A stretch of 64,000 nt of DNA from Microbispora sp. H13382 (GCF_014161445.1 NZ_JABBXA010000016.1:124001-188000), one strand, 5' to 3'; shown: positions 53,180 to 62,788, numbered from the stretch's first letter. Notes: generated by a model from the sequence alone, not told the origin. Numbers and translations are program-made.

Positions 53180-54179
53180 GCGTTCCTCCGGGCCCTTCCC
53201 CGGCGGTGCGGGCCTCGGCGTCGCTCGCCGCGAGGGCGTCGCCGAGGGGCGTGCGGTAGTACAGGACCGACCGACCCGCCCTGCGGTGCCGTACGAGACC
53301 GGCGTCGAGGAGCACCCTGAGGTGGCGGCCCACCGATCCCAGCCCCTGGCCGGTCAGCGCCACGAGGTGGGTCGTGCTCTTGGGAGCGGCGAGCAGCACG
53401 AGCACCCGCGCCCTGGCCGGGCCGAGCAGCCGGCCGAGCGCCTCCGGCGCCGGCGCGCGGTCCGGCTCGGCCAGTGTGCCCGAGCAGGGGTAGACCAGGG
53501 CGTAGTGCCGGTCCGAGGTCCAGGCGGTCCAGGCCTGGCGCTGGGTGACCGGGACGAACATCAGCCTGGCCCCGCCGATCCGCCTCGGCGGGTAGTCGTA
53601 GGTGTTGATCTGCAGCCGGTTGCCGCCGAGCCAGCGCATCCCCTTGCACATGTCGTTCAGCGCGGCGGCCCAGCCGCCCTGGCTCAGATGGCCGACGCGG
53701 GCGACGACGTCGGCCTCCATGATCCGCCGACGGCGCGGCCAGTCGGGCAGCACGGTCCGCGTCCACACCCACTCCAGCAGACCCGCCGCGCGTTCGGGCA
53801 GGTCGTAACGGCGCAGCGCCGTGGGCAACGGGCCGCGCAGCGCCACCTCGATGTCCGCGTGCGCGATCTCGGGCGGTGTCGCGCGGACGCGGGACAGTTC
53901 CTCCTCGAACGCCGGGTCGCCCTCGCCGGTCGGGGCGGGCGTGAGGAAGTCGGCGGTCCAGTTGCGTCCCCGCGCGGCCTTCAGCAGCAGCGCCGTGATC
54001 GGGTCGCCGGCCAGGCGGGCCCGGTAGGCGGGCAGATGCTCGTCGAGCCACTCCCGCTCGCCCGGATGCGCCCCCGACGCCTTCTCCAGCGTCCAGAGGC
54101 AGGCGGTGGCCTCGGCCAGCGGGGAGATCACGAACCGGCTCTCCGCGAGAGTGTCGGCGTTGACTAGCCACCAGCCCAT
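53157..54179 (-). CDS. ArsR-type regulator with DUF5937 domain
   Basis: A 340-residue regulator. The N-terminal 230 residues form a DUF5937-type helical domain (EATACLWTLEKASGAHPGER), and the C-terminal part is an ArsR winged helix (RARVLVLLAAPKSTTHLVAL, GLGSVGRHLRVLLDAGLVRH, RRAGRSVLYYRT). There is no metal-binding Cys cluster, so the ligand is probably organic. The start codon overlaps a perfect dyad whose spacer contains its own Shine-Dalgarno sequence, suggesting tight autoregulation. It is divergent from an MFS transporter. Confidence 0.85.
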   Translation of the reverse strand: MGWWLVNADTLAESRFVISPLAEATACLWTLEKASGAHPGEREWLDEHLPAYRARLAGDPITALLLKAARGRNWTADFLTPAPTGEGDPAFEEELSRVRATPPEIAHADIEVALRGPLPTALRRYDLPERAAGLLEWVWTRTVLPDWPRRRRIMEADVVARVGHLSQGGWAAALNDMCKGMRWLGGNRLQINTYDYPPRRIGGARLMFVPVTQRQAWTAWTSDRHYALVYPCSGTLAEPDRAPAPEALGRLLGPARARVLVLLAAPKSTTHLVALTGQGLGSVGRHLRVLLDAGLVRHRRAGRSVLYYRTPLGDALAASDAEARTAGEGPGGTLRPSGGR

Positions 54180-54201
54180 GTTTCGCCTCCCCGCGAAACA
54201 T
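54178..54201. promoter_or_regulatory. Operator overlapping the arsR start codon
   Basis: Perfect 9-bp arms ATGTTTCGC (54178-54186) and GCGAAACAT (54193-54201) are separated by 6 bp. On the minus strand the spacer supplies GGGGAGG, the ribosome binding site, and one arm contains the ATG of arsR. The transporter start lies 13-37 bp away on the other side. Confidence 0.7.
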
Positions 54202-54237
54202 TACCGGCGGCCCGTGAAGGTGATCGACGCTCACGTC

Positions 54238-55440
54238 ATGCGCACGTATCGGGAACTGTTCCGCACCCCCGAATTCACGCCGTTGTTCACCGTGGCGTCC
54301 GCGCAGGTGGCTGCCTCGACCGTGAGCGGCCTGGCGCTCGGCACGCTCGTGTACGGGACGACACGGTCGCCGCTGCTGTCGGCCCTGAGCATGTTCGGCG
54401 CGTCCTTCGCACAGGTGCTCGGGGCGACGGTGCTGCTGTCGGCCGCCGACCGGCTGCCTCCGCGCGCAGCGATGACAGGTCTGGCACTGGTCTTCTGGGC
54501 CGGCACGGTCGTGCTCGCCCTGCCCGGCCTGCCGCTGTGGGCGCTGTTCGCCGTCGTCCTCGGCATGGGGCTCGCCGCGTCCCTCGGCGGCGGGGTCCGG
54601 TTCGGGCTGCTCAACGAGATCCTGCCCAAGGACGGCTACCTGCTCGGCCGATCGGTGCTCAGCATGTCGGTCGGTGTGCAGCAGATCATCGGATTCGGCG
54701 CCGGAGGTGCGCTCATGACCGCGCTGTCCCCGCGCGGCACCCTGCTCGCCGCGGCGGGGCTGTACCTCGTCGCCGCAGTCGTCGCCCGGTGGGGACTGTC
54801 AGCGCGCCCGCCCCGCGCCCAGGGACGGCCCTCGCCCGCGCAGACCTGGCGGACCAACCGCACGCTCTGGTCGTCGGGGGTGCGCCGCCGCCTGTACCTG
54901 GCTCTCTGGGTGCCGAACGGCCTGATCGTCGGGTGCGAGTCGTTGTACGTGGCCTACGACGCCTCGCACGCGGGGCTGTTGTTCGCCTGCGCCGCCGCCG
55001 GAATGCTCGCGGGCGACACGCTGATGGGGCGGTTCGTCCCCAAGCGGTGGCGCGAGCGGCTGAGCGCTCCGCTGCGCCTGCTGCTCGCCGTGCCGTACCT
55101 CGTCTTCCTCCTCCACCCGTCCCTGCCGGTCGCGGTGGCCGCCGTCGTCCTCGCCTCGGCCGGATACTCGGCCGGACTGCTGCTCCAGGAACGCCTCATG
55201 GCCGTCACCCCGGAGGAGATGAGCGGGCAGGCGCTCGGGCTGCAGTCGTCGGGCGTGCTCACCATGCAGGGGGTGGGCGCCGCGATCGCGGGGGCGGTGG
55301 CCCAGTTCACCTCGGCCGCGGCCGCCATGGGCGTGATGGCGGTGGCCTCCGTCGCGGTCACCCTCGCGCTGGCGCCCGGCCTGCGAGCCGATGCGGCCGT
55401 GGAGGTCCGCTCCCGCGCGCCCGCCGGCAGGGCGGCGTGA
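54238..55440 (+). CDS. MFS transporter
   Basis: A 400-residue 12-helix transporter of the macrolide/multidrug efflux type. It starts RTYRELFRTPEFTPLFTVAS and has GMGLAASLGGGVRFGLLNEI, GRSVLSMSVGVQQIIGFGAG and YSAGLLLQERLMAVTPEEMS. I prefer the ATG at 54238 because homologues begin with this segment; a GTG at 54214 could be a leaderless alternative. Its repressor is probably the divergent ArsR-type protein. The exported compound is unknown. Confidence 0.82.
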   Translation: MRTYRELFRTPEFTPLFTVASAQVAASTVSGLALGTLVYGTTRSPLLSALSMFGASFAQVLGATVLLSAADRLPPRAAMTGLALVFWAGTVVLALPGLPLWALFAVVLGMGLAASLGGGVRFGLLNEILPKDGYLLGRSVLSMSVGVQQIIGFGAGGALMTALSPRGTLLAAAGLYLVAAVVARWGLSARPPRAQGRPSPAQTWRTNRTLWSSGVRRRLYLALWVPNGLIVGCESLYVAYDASHAGLLFACAAAGMLAGDTLMGRFVPKRWRERLSAPLRLLLAVPYLVFLLHPSLPVAVAAVVLASAGYSAGLLLQERLMAVTPEEMSGQALGLQSSGVLTMQGVGAAIAGAVAQFTSAAAAMGVMAVASVAVTLALAPGLRADAAVEVRSRAPAGRAA

Positions 55441-55512
55441 TCGGTCGTACGAGAACGTATGTCAGGGTGGTCGCGCCGTACCGGACCGGCCGGACGCGCA
55501 GAGGGGAGAACC

Positions 55513-56331
55513 GTGTCCGATCATCGAGGCATCCGGCATGTCGAGATCGGCGTCGCCGACCTGGCCCGCTCGCTCGGCTTCTACCGCGACCTGCTGGATC
55601 TCACCCCGGTGGACGGCCCGGCCGGGGGACCGGGCATCGCATGGCTGCCGGCGGGGCCCGTGCTGCTCAAGCTGGTCGAGACGGGCGACGGCGATCTCGG
55701 CGGCTGGGTGAACGACGACCTCCAGCGCGGCATCCGGCACATAGGCTTTAAGGTCGGCGACGTCGACCTGCGGGCGGAGCGCGTGCGCGACGCCGGCGTG
55801 CCCTTCACGCTGCCGCCGCTCGACGCGGTCGGCGGCGTGCGCATCGCGTTCTTCCAGGACCCGGACGGCACCCATCTGGAGATCACCGACAACTACCTCC
55901 GGTATCACCGGGTCGCCTCGCCCGAGCCGGCCGAGCGGGAACGGCTGGCCGCCCTGGCCAGGCCGCGTACGGCGCCGCCGGTCTTCGACCACGTGGCGGT
56001 CACGTCCGCCGATCTCGGCACGGCGCTGGCCTTCTACCGGGACACGCTCGGCTACGAGGTGATCGGCCAGATAACGCAGGACCAGGACCCCCGCGGCTTC
56101 CTGATCACGTATCTGCTGGCCGGGGACGCGGTTCTGGAGGTGTTCACGTTCACCGCTCCGACGACCGCGAGCCCGTGGACCCCCGATCCGTGCCGGCAGG
56201 GCTTCCGGCACATCGCGGTCGCCGTCGAGAACCCGGACAAGGAGGCCGCGCGGCTGGTGGCAGCCGGGGCACGGGTCGCGGCGGACGGCCTGCTCGTCGA
56301 CCCCGACGGCGTTCCCCTGCGCCCCTCCTGA
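55513..56331 (+). CDS. Two-domain VOC (glyoxalase/dioxygenase-fold) protein
   Basis: A 272-residue protein with two vicinal-oxygen-chelate modules. The first runs from IRHVEIGVADLARSLGFYRD to DPDGTHLEITDN, the second from FDHVAVTSADLGTALAFYRD to the C-terminus (VDPDGVPLRPS). Metal-ligand His/Glu positions are present in module 1 (RHVEIG, THLEI) and partly in module 2. It may detoxify or sequester a compound, or cleave an aromatic ring; nothing nearby decides. The GTG start at 55513 has GGGGAG upstream. It follows the MFS gene by 72 bp. Confidence 0.8.
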   Translation: MSDHRGIRHVEIGVADLARSLGFYRDLLDLTPVDGPAGGPGIAWLPAGPVLLKLVETGDGDLGGWVNDDLQRGIRHIGFKVGDVDLRAERVRDAGVPFTLPPLDAVGGVRIAFFQDPDGTHLEITDNYLRYHRVASPEPAERERLAALARPRTAPPVFDHVAVTSADLGTALAFYRDTLGYEVIGQITQDQDPRGFLITYLLAGDAVLEVFTFTAPTTASPWTPDPCRQGFRHIAVAVENPDKEAARLVAAGARVAADGLLVDPDGVPLRPS

Positions 56332-56349
56332 CCGTCCGGCGCTCGTCGA

Positions 56350-56808
56350 TCAGGCGGGGCGGGGCGCGTCGTCCGGGACGGGAGGCGCGTAACCGGCGTT
56401 GACGAGGTGCGGAAACAGGTGCGCGGACAGGACGGCCCGATGGGTGGGGATCGCCTCCGCGTGCCGCCGCCGGCCTTCCTCGGTTACGTGGACGAACACG
56501 CCGCGCCTGTCCGCCTCGCACATGGCGCGGGCCACCAGCCCTTCGCGTTCCAGCCGGGCGATGAGGCGCGACAGCGCGCTCTGGCTCAGGTGGACCTGGC
56601 CGGCGAGCTCCTGAACGCGGAACTTGGCCGCCGCCGGCTCCGCGCACGGCGACTGCGCCTCCACCAGGCGCTCCAGCACCTCGAACTCGCTCACACCGAG
56701 CCCGTGCCTGTCGCTCAGCTCCCGCTCCAGCGCACACGACACCTCGGCGTACCGGGCGAGCAGTTCGCGCCAGGCCATCACCACGAAGCCGGTGTCGGTG
56801 TCGTTCAC
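56350..56808 (-). CDS. MarR family transcriptional regulator (second)
   Basis: A 152-residue regulator. FVVMAWRELLARYAEVSCAL is the dimerisation helix, FRVQELAGQVHLSQSALSRL the recognition helix region, and CEADRRGVFVHVTEEGRRRH the wing. I start at the GTG at 56808; upstream residues are Arg-rich promoter sequence. It is divergent from an MFS exporter, and ATGC/GCAT dyads fill the 103-bp gap, the usual MarR repressor/efflux arrangement. Confidence 0.88.
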   Translation of the reverse strand: MNDTDTGFVVMAWRELLARYAEVSCALERELSDRHGLGVSEFEVLERLVEAQSPCAEPAAAKFRVQELAGQVHLSQSALSRLIARLEREGLVARAMCEADRRGVFVHVTEEGRRRHAEAIPTHRAVLSAHLFPHLVNAGYAPPVPDDAPRPA

Positions 56809-56854
56809 GTGAGACCGCCTTTCTCCGCGCGACCATACCATGCGTACGCAATAG

Positions 56855-56889
56855 ATGCAAACGCATTAATTGCTTGTGCATTGAATGCA
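56855..56889. promoter_or_regulatory. MarR operator candidates (two dyads)
   Basis: ATGC-N4-GCAT at 56855-56866 and TGCATT-G-AATGCA at 56877-56889, with further GCATG half sites up to 56896. The region is markedly AT-rich compared with its surroundings and lies between the divergent marR and MFS starts. Confidence 0.6.
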
Positions 56890-56911
56890 TGTGCATGTAA
56901 CTTCCCTTGCC

Positions 56912-58330
56912 ATGACTTCCTCCACTCAGGACGAGCGCTGGGGGGCCCGCCTGTGGGGTGCTCTCACCGTCCTCTGCGCCGTCGTGTTCCTCGACGCCCT
57001 CGATGTGTCGATGGTCGGGGTGGCGCTCCCGTCCATCCAGGCTGATCTCGGGATGTCCACCTCGTCACTCCAGTGGGTGGTGAGCGGCTACGTGCTGGGG
57101 TACGGCGGTCTGCTGCTGCTCGGGGGCCGGACCGCCGACCTGCTCGGGCGTCGCCGGGTGTTCCTGTCCGCACTGGCCGTCTTCGCGGTCGCCTCGCTGC
57201 TCGGCGGGCTGATGAGCGACGGGACGCTGCTGATCGCGGCCCGCTTCGTGAAGGGCGTCAGCGCCGCGTTCACCGCGCCCGCCGCGCTGTCCATCATCAC
57301 CACGACCTTCGCCGAGGGCCCCGCCCGCAACCGGGCCCTGAGCATCTTCACCGCCTGCGGCGCCAGCGGATTCTCACTCGGGCTGGTCCTGTCCGGCCTG
57401 CTCACCGAGATCGGCTGGCGCTGGACGTTCTTCATGCCGGTGCCTGTCGCGATCATCGCGCTGGCCGCCGGGGCGCGGCTCCTCGATCGGGGCGAGGAGC
57501 GCGGCGAGGGCGGCCACGACCTCCTCGGCGCCGCGACCATCACGGCGGCCATGCTGCTCCTGGTCTTCGCCGTGGTGGAGGCGCCCAAGGTGAGCGTGGT
57601 GCGCACCGTGCTGTCGCTCGCCGGGGCCGCCGCCCTGATCGGGCTGTTCGTCTGGCTGGAGCGCCGGGTCCGGCACCCGCTGGTCCGGCTCGGCATCCTG
57701 CGCGCCGCGCCGCTCGTCCGGGCCAACATCGGCCTGGTCATCCTGTTCGGGTCGTACGTCGGCTTCCAGTTCGTGGCGATGCAGTACTTCCAGAACCTGC
57801 TGGGCTGGAGCGCGCTGCAGACCGCACTCGCGTTCCTGCCGGCGGGGCTGCTGGTCGCGGTCACCTCCACCACGATGGGCGGGTTCGCCGACCGCTTCGG
57901 CACCGCGCGGCTGATCGTGGTGGGCTCGGTGGCGCTGCTCGCGGGATACGGGGTGTTCCTGCGGGTGGACCTCCACCCCGGCCTGCTCACGATGGTGCTG
58001 CCGGGCATGGTGCTGCTCGGCGTCGCGTTCGCGCTGTCGTTCCCGTCGCTCAACATCCAGGCGACCGCCGGAGTCGACGACGAGGAGCAGGGGCTCGCCT
58101 CGGGCCTGCTGAACACCTCCGGCCAGGTCGGCGGAGCAGTGGTGCTGGCGATCGTCACCGCCGTCCTGACCTCGGGGGCGGACGGCGGCGACCCGATCGC
58201 CCGATTCCGTGCCGCGATCGTGGTCTCGGCCGGGTTCGCCCTTGTCGGCCTGGCCGTCGCCCTCAGTGGGCTCCGGTTCAGGCGGCAGCCGGTCGAGGCG
58301 CGGGAGGAACCGGTGCTGGAGGCGGTCTGA
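56912..58330 (+). CDS. MFS transporter, DHA2 type (14 helices)
   Basis: A 472-residue exporter. Motifs are LDALDVSMVGVALPSIQADL, LLLLGGRTADLLGRRRVFLS (motif A) and GASGFSLGLVLSGLLTEIGW (motif C). The late segment NIQATAGVDDEEQGLASGLL is common in efflux pumps of actinomycetes. ATG at 56912. It is likely repressed by the divergent MarR, and a good stem-loop ends the unit. Confidence 0.9.
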   Translation: MTSSTQDERWGARLWGALTVLCAVVFLDALDVSMVGVALPSIQADLGMSTSSLQWVVSGYVLGYGGLLLLGGRTADLLGRRRVFLSALAVFAVASLLGGLMSDGTLLIAARFVKGVSAAFTAPAALSIITTTFAEGPARNRALSIFTACGASGFSLGLVLSGLLTEIGWRWTFFMPVPVAIIALAAGARLLDRGEERGEGGHDLLGAATITAAMLLLVFAVVEAPKVSVVRTVLSLAGAAALIGLFVWLERRVRHPLVRLGILRAAPLVRANIGLVILFGSYVGFQFVAMQYFQNLLGWSALQTALAFLPAGLLVAVTSTTMGGFADRFGTARLIVVGSVALLAGYGVFLRVDLHPGLLTMVLPGMVLLGVAFALSFPSLNIQATAGVDDEEQGLASGLLNTSGQVGGAVVLAIVTAVLTSGADGGDPIARFRAAIVVSAGFALVGLAVALSGLRFRRQPVEAREEPVLEAV

Positions 58331-58348
58331 CCCGTCCACCGGTTCGGA

Positions 58349-58379
58349 GGGGCGTCCCGGTCACCGGGGCGCCCCTTTT
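58349..58379 (+). terminator. Terminator after the MFS gene
   Basis: GGGGCG (58349-58354) and CGCCCC (58370-58375), with an inner CCGG/CCGG stem, followed by TTTT. It lies between the convergent ends of the MFS gene and the frameshifted gene. Confidence 0.75.
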
Positions 58380-58408
58380 CCACGGTCCGCGCGGCGCGGG
58401 GACGCGAG

Positions 58409-60473
58409 TCAGCGCAGCGCGCCGGGCACCCAGAGGGCGGGCACGCCGCCCGCCTCGTCCAGAGCGATCGGCCGGGCGGCCCCGGTGCGCACATCGACGG
58501 CGTGGACCGAGTATTCCTCTCCCTCGTCCTCGTCGTCGCCGGCCCGCTCCGCCTCGACGATCACCTCGTGCTCGCTCGCCCAGCCGCGTACGGCGGCGAC
58601 GTGCGCGTCCGCCGGAAGGGCCGCCTCACGCCGGGTGAGCACCCGGCCGGTGGCGGTGTCGAGGGTGGCCAGCAGGCCGTGGTCGTCCTCGCGGGGGTGG
58701 GCGCGCTCGCCCGCGACGGCGAGGGCGTGTCCGTCCGGGGAGACCGCGACGCCGGACTCGAACAGCGCCGGGTCGATCGGCGTACGGCTCAGTGTGCGCC
58801 CGTCCGGCCGCACCCGCAGCAGGACGGTGGTGGTGAGGCGGCCGGGAGCCACGTCGGTGTCCCACGTGGCCGTGCCCGTCACCGTGCCGTCGTCCCCGAC
58901 CGCCAGGATCCGCATCCGCCGCGGCAGCGTCGAGACCCGATAACTGGTGAGGCTCTGCACCCGGGGTGAGGGCGCCTGCGCGGCCGAGCCGAAGTCGGCG
59001 GCCATCCACCGCCCTCCGGGTGAGATGACCAGATGGGTGTCCTCCGGCGACGCGTCCCCGCCGAGCGGGAGCATCCCGCTTCTCTCCGCCCGGGCGCGAC
59101 GCCGGTCGAGGACCATGAAGTCGGACGACGTCTCGCTGTAGTAGGCCATGCGGTTGCCGTCCCCGCTGATCGCGAGGAGGGGGTTCCAGCCGTCGCCGAG
59201 GTCGCGGGTCACGTCCGGAACGCGCCACTGCTCGCCCGTGGCCGTCACCAGCCGCCACTGGTCGCAGCCGTTGTCCGCGTACTCCTCGGCGACCGGGTCC
59301 CAGTCGTCCCTCGTGCAGAACCCCCGGTAGGCGAAGCGCACGGGGTCGGGCAGGGAGGCGGGCAGCGGGCCGGGGATCGTCGCGCTCACGTCCGGGGAGG
59401 CCGGGGCGCCGCGGGCGTCACCCGCGCCGCGCGTCGCGCGCTCGGCCAGGCCCGCCGCGGCGAAGGCGAGGGGGACGACGACCAGGGCGGTGAGCGTGAC
59501 GCTCATGCCGGTGACCAGGGCACGGCGCCGTGTCCCGTGCCGCCGGCCGGCCCGCGCGGCCTCGGCGGCGAGCGGGAGGGGGTCGAGCGCGGGCATCGCC
59601 GCGGACAGGGCGGCCAGTTCCCTGCGCAGCGCGGCTTCCCACGGATCGTCGTCCCGTTCGTCCGCGCCGGTGTTCCCCGACGAGGGGGCGGGTGCCGACG
59701 GGGCCGTGTGCGGCACGGGCGTGGCGTGGTACGGCGCGGTATGGCCCGGGGCTTCGGAGGCCTGCCCCGCCTCGTAGGGCGGGGGCCAGGGGACGTGGGA
59801 GGGGGCGGCCGCCTCCGACGGCGGGGCCCAGGAGGTCGGCGAGGGCCCGGCGGCCTGCGACGACGAGATCCAGGCGCTGGGCGAGGAGAGGGCTGTCTCC
59901 GACGGTGCCGGCCACGAGGCCGGCGAAGGGCCCGTCGCCGCGCCGCCGGTGCCGCCGCCCGCGTCCCCGGTCCGAGGGGCCGGCGCCGTCCCGGTGACGA
60001 ACGAGGCGGGAAGGCGATTGCGCAGTTCGGCGACGGCGAGCACGGTCTCGGTCTTGGCCGGTGCCGCGTCCATGCGGCACAGGCCGGCCGCCTGCCAGGT
60101 GGAGTGCCCGTCCTGGAAGCAGGCCACGACCAGGGCGCGCCGGTGCGGCGTCAGCCCGGTCAGCGCATCCAGGAGAGCCGCCGCGTCCGTGCCGGAACTG
60201 AAGGCCGGATGCGCGTCGTGCCCGCGGGCGGCCCGGGGGGGTTCGCGGACGCTTCGGGTGGGCCCGGCTCAGGTAGGCCCGGTAGAGCGCCTCACGGGCG
60301 GCATGGACGGGGAACGACCAGCGTACGGCGCTCCACCTGGCCGCGACGGCCGAGAGCGCGGTCACCACGAGAGTGCGGGCGGCCGCCGGGTCTCCCGTCA
60401 GCGACAGGGCCGTACGGGCGAGCGGCTGGGCCTGGTCGGCGGCGAAGGCGTCGAAGGCCGGCAGATCTCTCAC
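58409..60473 (-). pseudogene. Frameshifted gene: sigma-factor-like N-terminus, Pro-rich linker, membrane helix, beta-propeller-like domain
   Basis: From the GTG at 60473 (GGGGAG upstream) one frame encodes DLPAFDAFAADQAQPLARTA and REALYRAYLSRAHPKRP, like region 2 of SigE-type sigma factors. After a run of seven G (plus strand, 60235-60241) that frame turns into nonsense, while the next frame continues sensibly: DAAALLDALTGLTPHRRALV, VACFQDGHSTWQAAGLCRM, like region 4. Then come a Pro/Ser-rich linker, one helix (ALVTGMSVTLTALVVVPLAF) and about 330 residues with repeated propeller-like strands (LLAISGDGNRMAYYS, HLVISPGGRWMAADFG). Removing one G restores one ORF of about 688 codons. It is either a real mutation, a variable tract or a sequencing error. 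Confidence 0.65.
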
Positions 60474-60629
60474 CACGGCTCCCCGTCCGCGCGGCGACGG
60501 GTACCGCGTCGTGTCTGGTTCACGTATCACCCCGGCCCTGCGGTCCCTCCCGCCTCCGCAGCCGCTCAAGCCTAGTGCGGATGCGGGCAAATGACAGGAT
60601 TTCGGGGAACGACTGACAGACTGGTCGGC

Positions 60630-60983
60630 ATGGTCAGGAGGATCGACGGCCCCACCCGCATCCCGGTGCCGGGCGGCAAGGTCATTGACGAGTACGTCGG
60701 CCGCGTCAACAGCGGCGACGAGCAGGTCTCCATCGCGCACATGGTGGCCCCGCCCGGCTGGGAGGAGCCCGCGCAGACCCCGGAGTTCGCCGAGTACACG
60801 CTCGTGCTCAAGGGGTCGGTCGTCGTGGAGCACGAGGGCGGCACGACCGTGGTCGAGGCGGGCCAGGCGTTCGTCAGCGAGCCCGGCGAGAAGATCCGCT
60901 ACAGCTCCGGGCCGTCCGGCGCGGAGTACGTGGCCGTCTGCCTGCCCGCGTTCTCCCCGGATACCGCCAATCGCGAGGAGTGA
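60630..60983 (+). CDS. Small cupin-domain protein
   Basis: A 117-residue single-domain cupin. The core runs QVSIAHMVAPPGWEEPAQTP to LVLKGSVVVEHEGGTTVVEA and GQAFVSEPGEKIRYSSG. Metal-ligand histidines of the usual cupin motif are mostly missing (one His in VEHEGG), so it may be a binding rather than catalytic protein. I start at the ATG at 60630 because residues upstream look non-conserved. There is no partner gene; add lies 82 bp downstream with its own ribosome binding site. Confidence 0.75.
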   Translation: MVRRIDGPTRIPVPGGKVIDEYVGRVNSGDEQVSIAHMVAPPGWEEPAQTPEFAEYTLVLKGSVVVEHEGGTTVVEAGQAFVSEPGEKIRYSSGPSGAEYVAVCLPAFSPDTANREE

Positions 60984-61065
60984 GAATCGGCAGGTCTCGG
61001 CGATCCGAAGCCGTTCCGTCCCTGGCTAGGATTGCCGGACGGACGACCGTGGGGAGGAGGGTGGC

Positions 61066-62154
61066 ATGAGTAAGCTGCCCGATTTGGAGGAGATTCGCAG
61101 GGCGCCCAAGGTGCTCCTGCACGACCATCTCGACGGCGGGCTGCGTCCCGCGACGATCGTCGACCTCGCCCGCGAATGCGGCCACACGCTGCCCACGTAC
61201 GACCCCGGTGAGCTGGGGGCCTGGTTCAGGGACGCCGCGGACTCGGGTTCGCTGGAGCGCTACCTGGAGACGTTCTCGCACACCGTCGGGGTGATGCAGA
61301 CGCGCGAGGCGCTGGTCAGGGTGGCCGCGGAGTGCGCCGAGGACTTGGCGGACGACGGCGTGATGTACGCGGAGGTGCGGTACGCGCCGGAGCAGCACAC
61401 CTCCCGGGGCCTGTCGCTGGACCAGGTCGTGGAGGCCGTGCTGGAGGGCTTCCGGCTCGGCTCGGCCGGGCCCGACGGCCGCCCGCGGATCAGGGTGGGC
61501 ACGCTGCTGACGGCCATGCGCCACCAGGCCCGCTCGATGGAGATCGCCGAGCTCGCCGTACGCTACCGGGACCTCGGCGTGGTGGGGTTCGACATCGCCG
61601 GCGCCGAGGCCGGTTACCCGCCCACCCGGCACCTGGACGCGTTCGAGTACCTCCAGCGGGAGAACGCCCACTTCACGATCCACGCGGGGGAGGGCTTCGG
61701 GCTGCCCTCGATCTGGCAGGCCATCCAGTGGTGCGGCGCCGACCGCCTGGGCCACGGCGTGCGGATCATCGACGACATCAGGGTGTCGGACGACGGCGAG
61801 GCCAAGCTCGGCAGGCTGGCGGCCTACGTCCGCGACAAGCGGATCCCGCTGGAGATGTGCCCGACGTCGAACCTGCAGACCGGGGCCGCCCCGTCGATCG
61901 CCGAGCATCCGATCGGCCTGCTGCGGCGCCTCTACTTCCGGGTGACGGTCAACACCGACAACCGGTTGATGAGCGGGACGAGCGTGTCGCAGGAGTTCGC
62001 CAAGCTGGTGGACGCCTTCGGCTACGACTGGGACGACCTGCAGTGGTTCACGGTCAACGCGATGAAGTCGGCCTTCATCCCCTTCGACGAACGGCTCGCG
62101 CTGATCAACGGCGTCATCAAGCCCGGTTACGCGCAGATGAAGTGGCGCGCATGA
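61066..62154 (+). CDS. add: Adenosine deaminase
   Basis: A 362-residue zinc enzyme converting (deoxy)adenosine to (deoxy)inosine. Visible are the zinc His pair HDHLDG, the catalytic Glu loop [22 protein letters not shown] and [18 protein letters not shown] (metal Asp). Length is normal. It completes the nucleoside salvage set but is separated from deoA by about 7.9 kb of accessory genes. The stop overlaps the ATG of the next gene (ATGA). Confidence 0.95.
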   Translation: MSKLPDLEEIRRAPKVLLHDHLDGGLRPATIVDLARECGHTLPTYDPGELGAWFRDAADSGSLERYLETFSHTVGVMQTREALVRVAAECAEDLADDGVMYAEVRYAPEQHTSRGLSLDQVVEAVLEGFRLGSAGPDGRPRIRVGTLLTAMRHQARSMEIAELAVRYRDLGVVGFDIAGAEAGYPPTRHLDAFEYLQRENAHFTIHAGEGFGLPSIWQAIQWCGADRLGHGVRIIDDIRVSDDGEAKLGRLAAYVRDKRIPLEMCPTSNLQTGAAPSIAEHPIGLLRRLYFRVTVNTDNRLMSGTSVSQEFAKLVDAFGYDWDDLQWFTVNAMKSAFIPFDERLALINGVIKPGYAQMKWRA

Positions 62155-62732
62155 AACCTCAGGTCTACCGGTCGAGGCTGGCCTGGATCTGCGGCTGGGC
62201 CTGGATGCTGTTCGCCGCCTGGAACGTGTGGGACCTGGTCGCCCACGGGAGCATCCCCAGCGCGCTGATCGCGGGCGCGGTGCTGGGCGTCATCACGGCG
62301 CTGGTCTTCGTGATGGCGCTGCGGCCCGCCATCGTGGCCGAGGAGGGCGGCGTCCGCGTGCGCAACGTGCTGAGGAACGCCTACGTCCCCTGGAGCGGCG
62401 TGGACGACGTGTCCGTGGCCAGTGCCATCGTGATCGAGTCCGGGGGCACCACCGTACGCTGCTGGACGCCCCAGGCGACGGCCCGTGAGCGGGCCAGGGC
62501 CGCCGGGCGGGCCGCCAAGGCGGCCAAGTCGGCGAACCGGGCCGAACGGGCGGCGGCCGAGGCCGTCGGCGCCCGCACCCACGCCGACTGGGTGGCCGCC
62601 CAGCTCACCGAGATGAGCCGGTCCCGCCGGGAGAACTCCTCCGGTGAGACCCGCGTCACCTGGTCTCCGTCCGCCCTGGCGGCCGTCGCCGCCGCGCTCG
62701 CCCTGGTCGCGGCCGCCTTCGTCGTCTCCTGA
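62151..62732 (+). CDS. PH-like domain membrane protein
   Basis: A 193-residue protein translationally coupled to add (ATGA overlap). Two N-terminal helices ([37 protein letters not shown]) are followed by a PH-like segment ([34 protein letters not shown]), an Ala/Arg-rich helical region ([20 protein letters not shown]) and a C-terminal helix. Similar PH-domain proteins follow add in other actinomycetes, from memory. Function unknown. Confidence 0.7.
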   Translation: MKPQVYRSRLAWICGWAWMLFAAWNVWDLVAHGSIPSALIAGAVLGVITALVFVMALRPAIVAEEGGVRVRNVLRNAYVPWSGVDDVSVASAIVIESGGTTVRCWTPQATARERARAAGRAAKAAKSANRAERAAAEAVGARTHADWVAAQLTEMSRSRRENSSGETRVTWSPSALAAVAAALALVAAAFVVS

Positions 62733-62788
62733 CCTCGGAGACGAACCCGGCGGCTCCGGGATGGTCACCGTCTGCCGAAGGGGTCTGA

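Noticed and set aside
60235-60241. Programmed ribosomal frameshift at the G7 tract
   Set aside because: I see no accompanying stimulatory structure or stop codon arrangement that would support it; mutation, tract variation or sequencing error is simpler.
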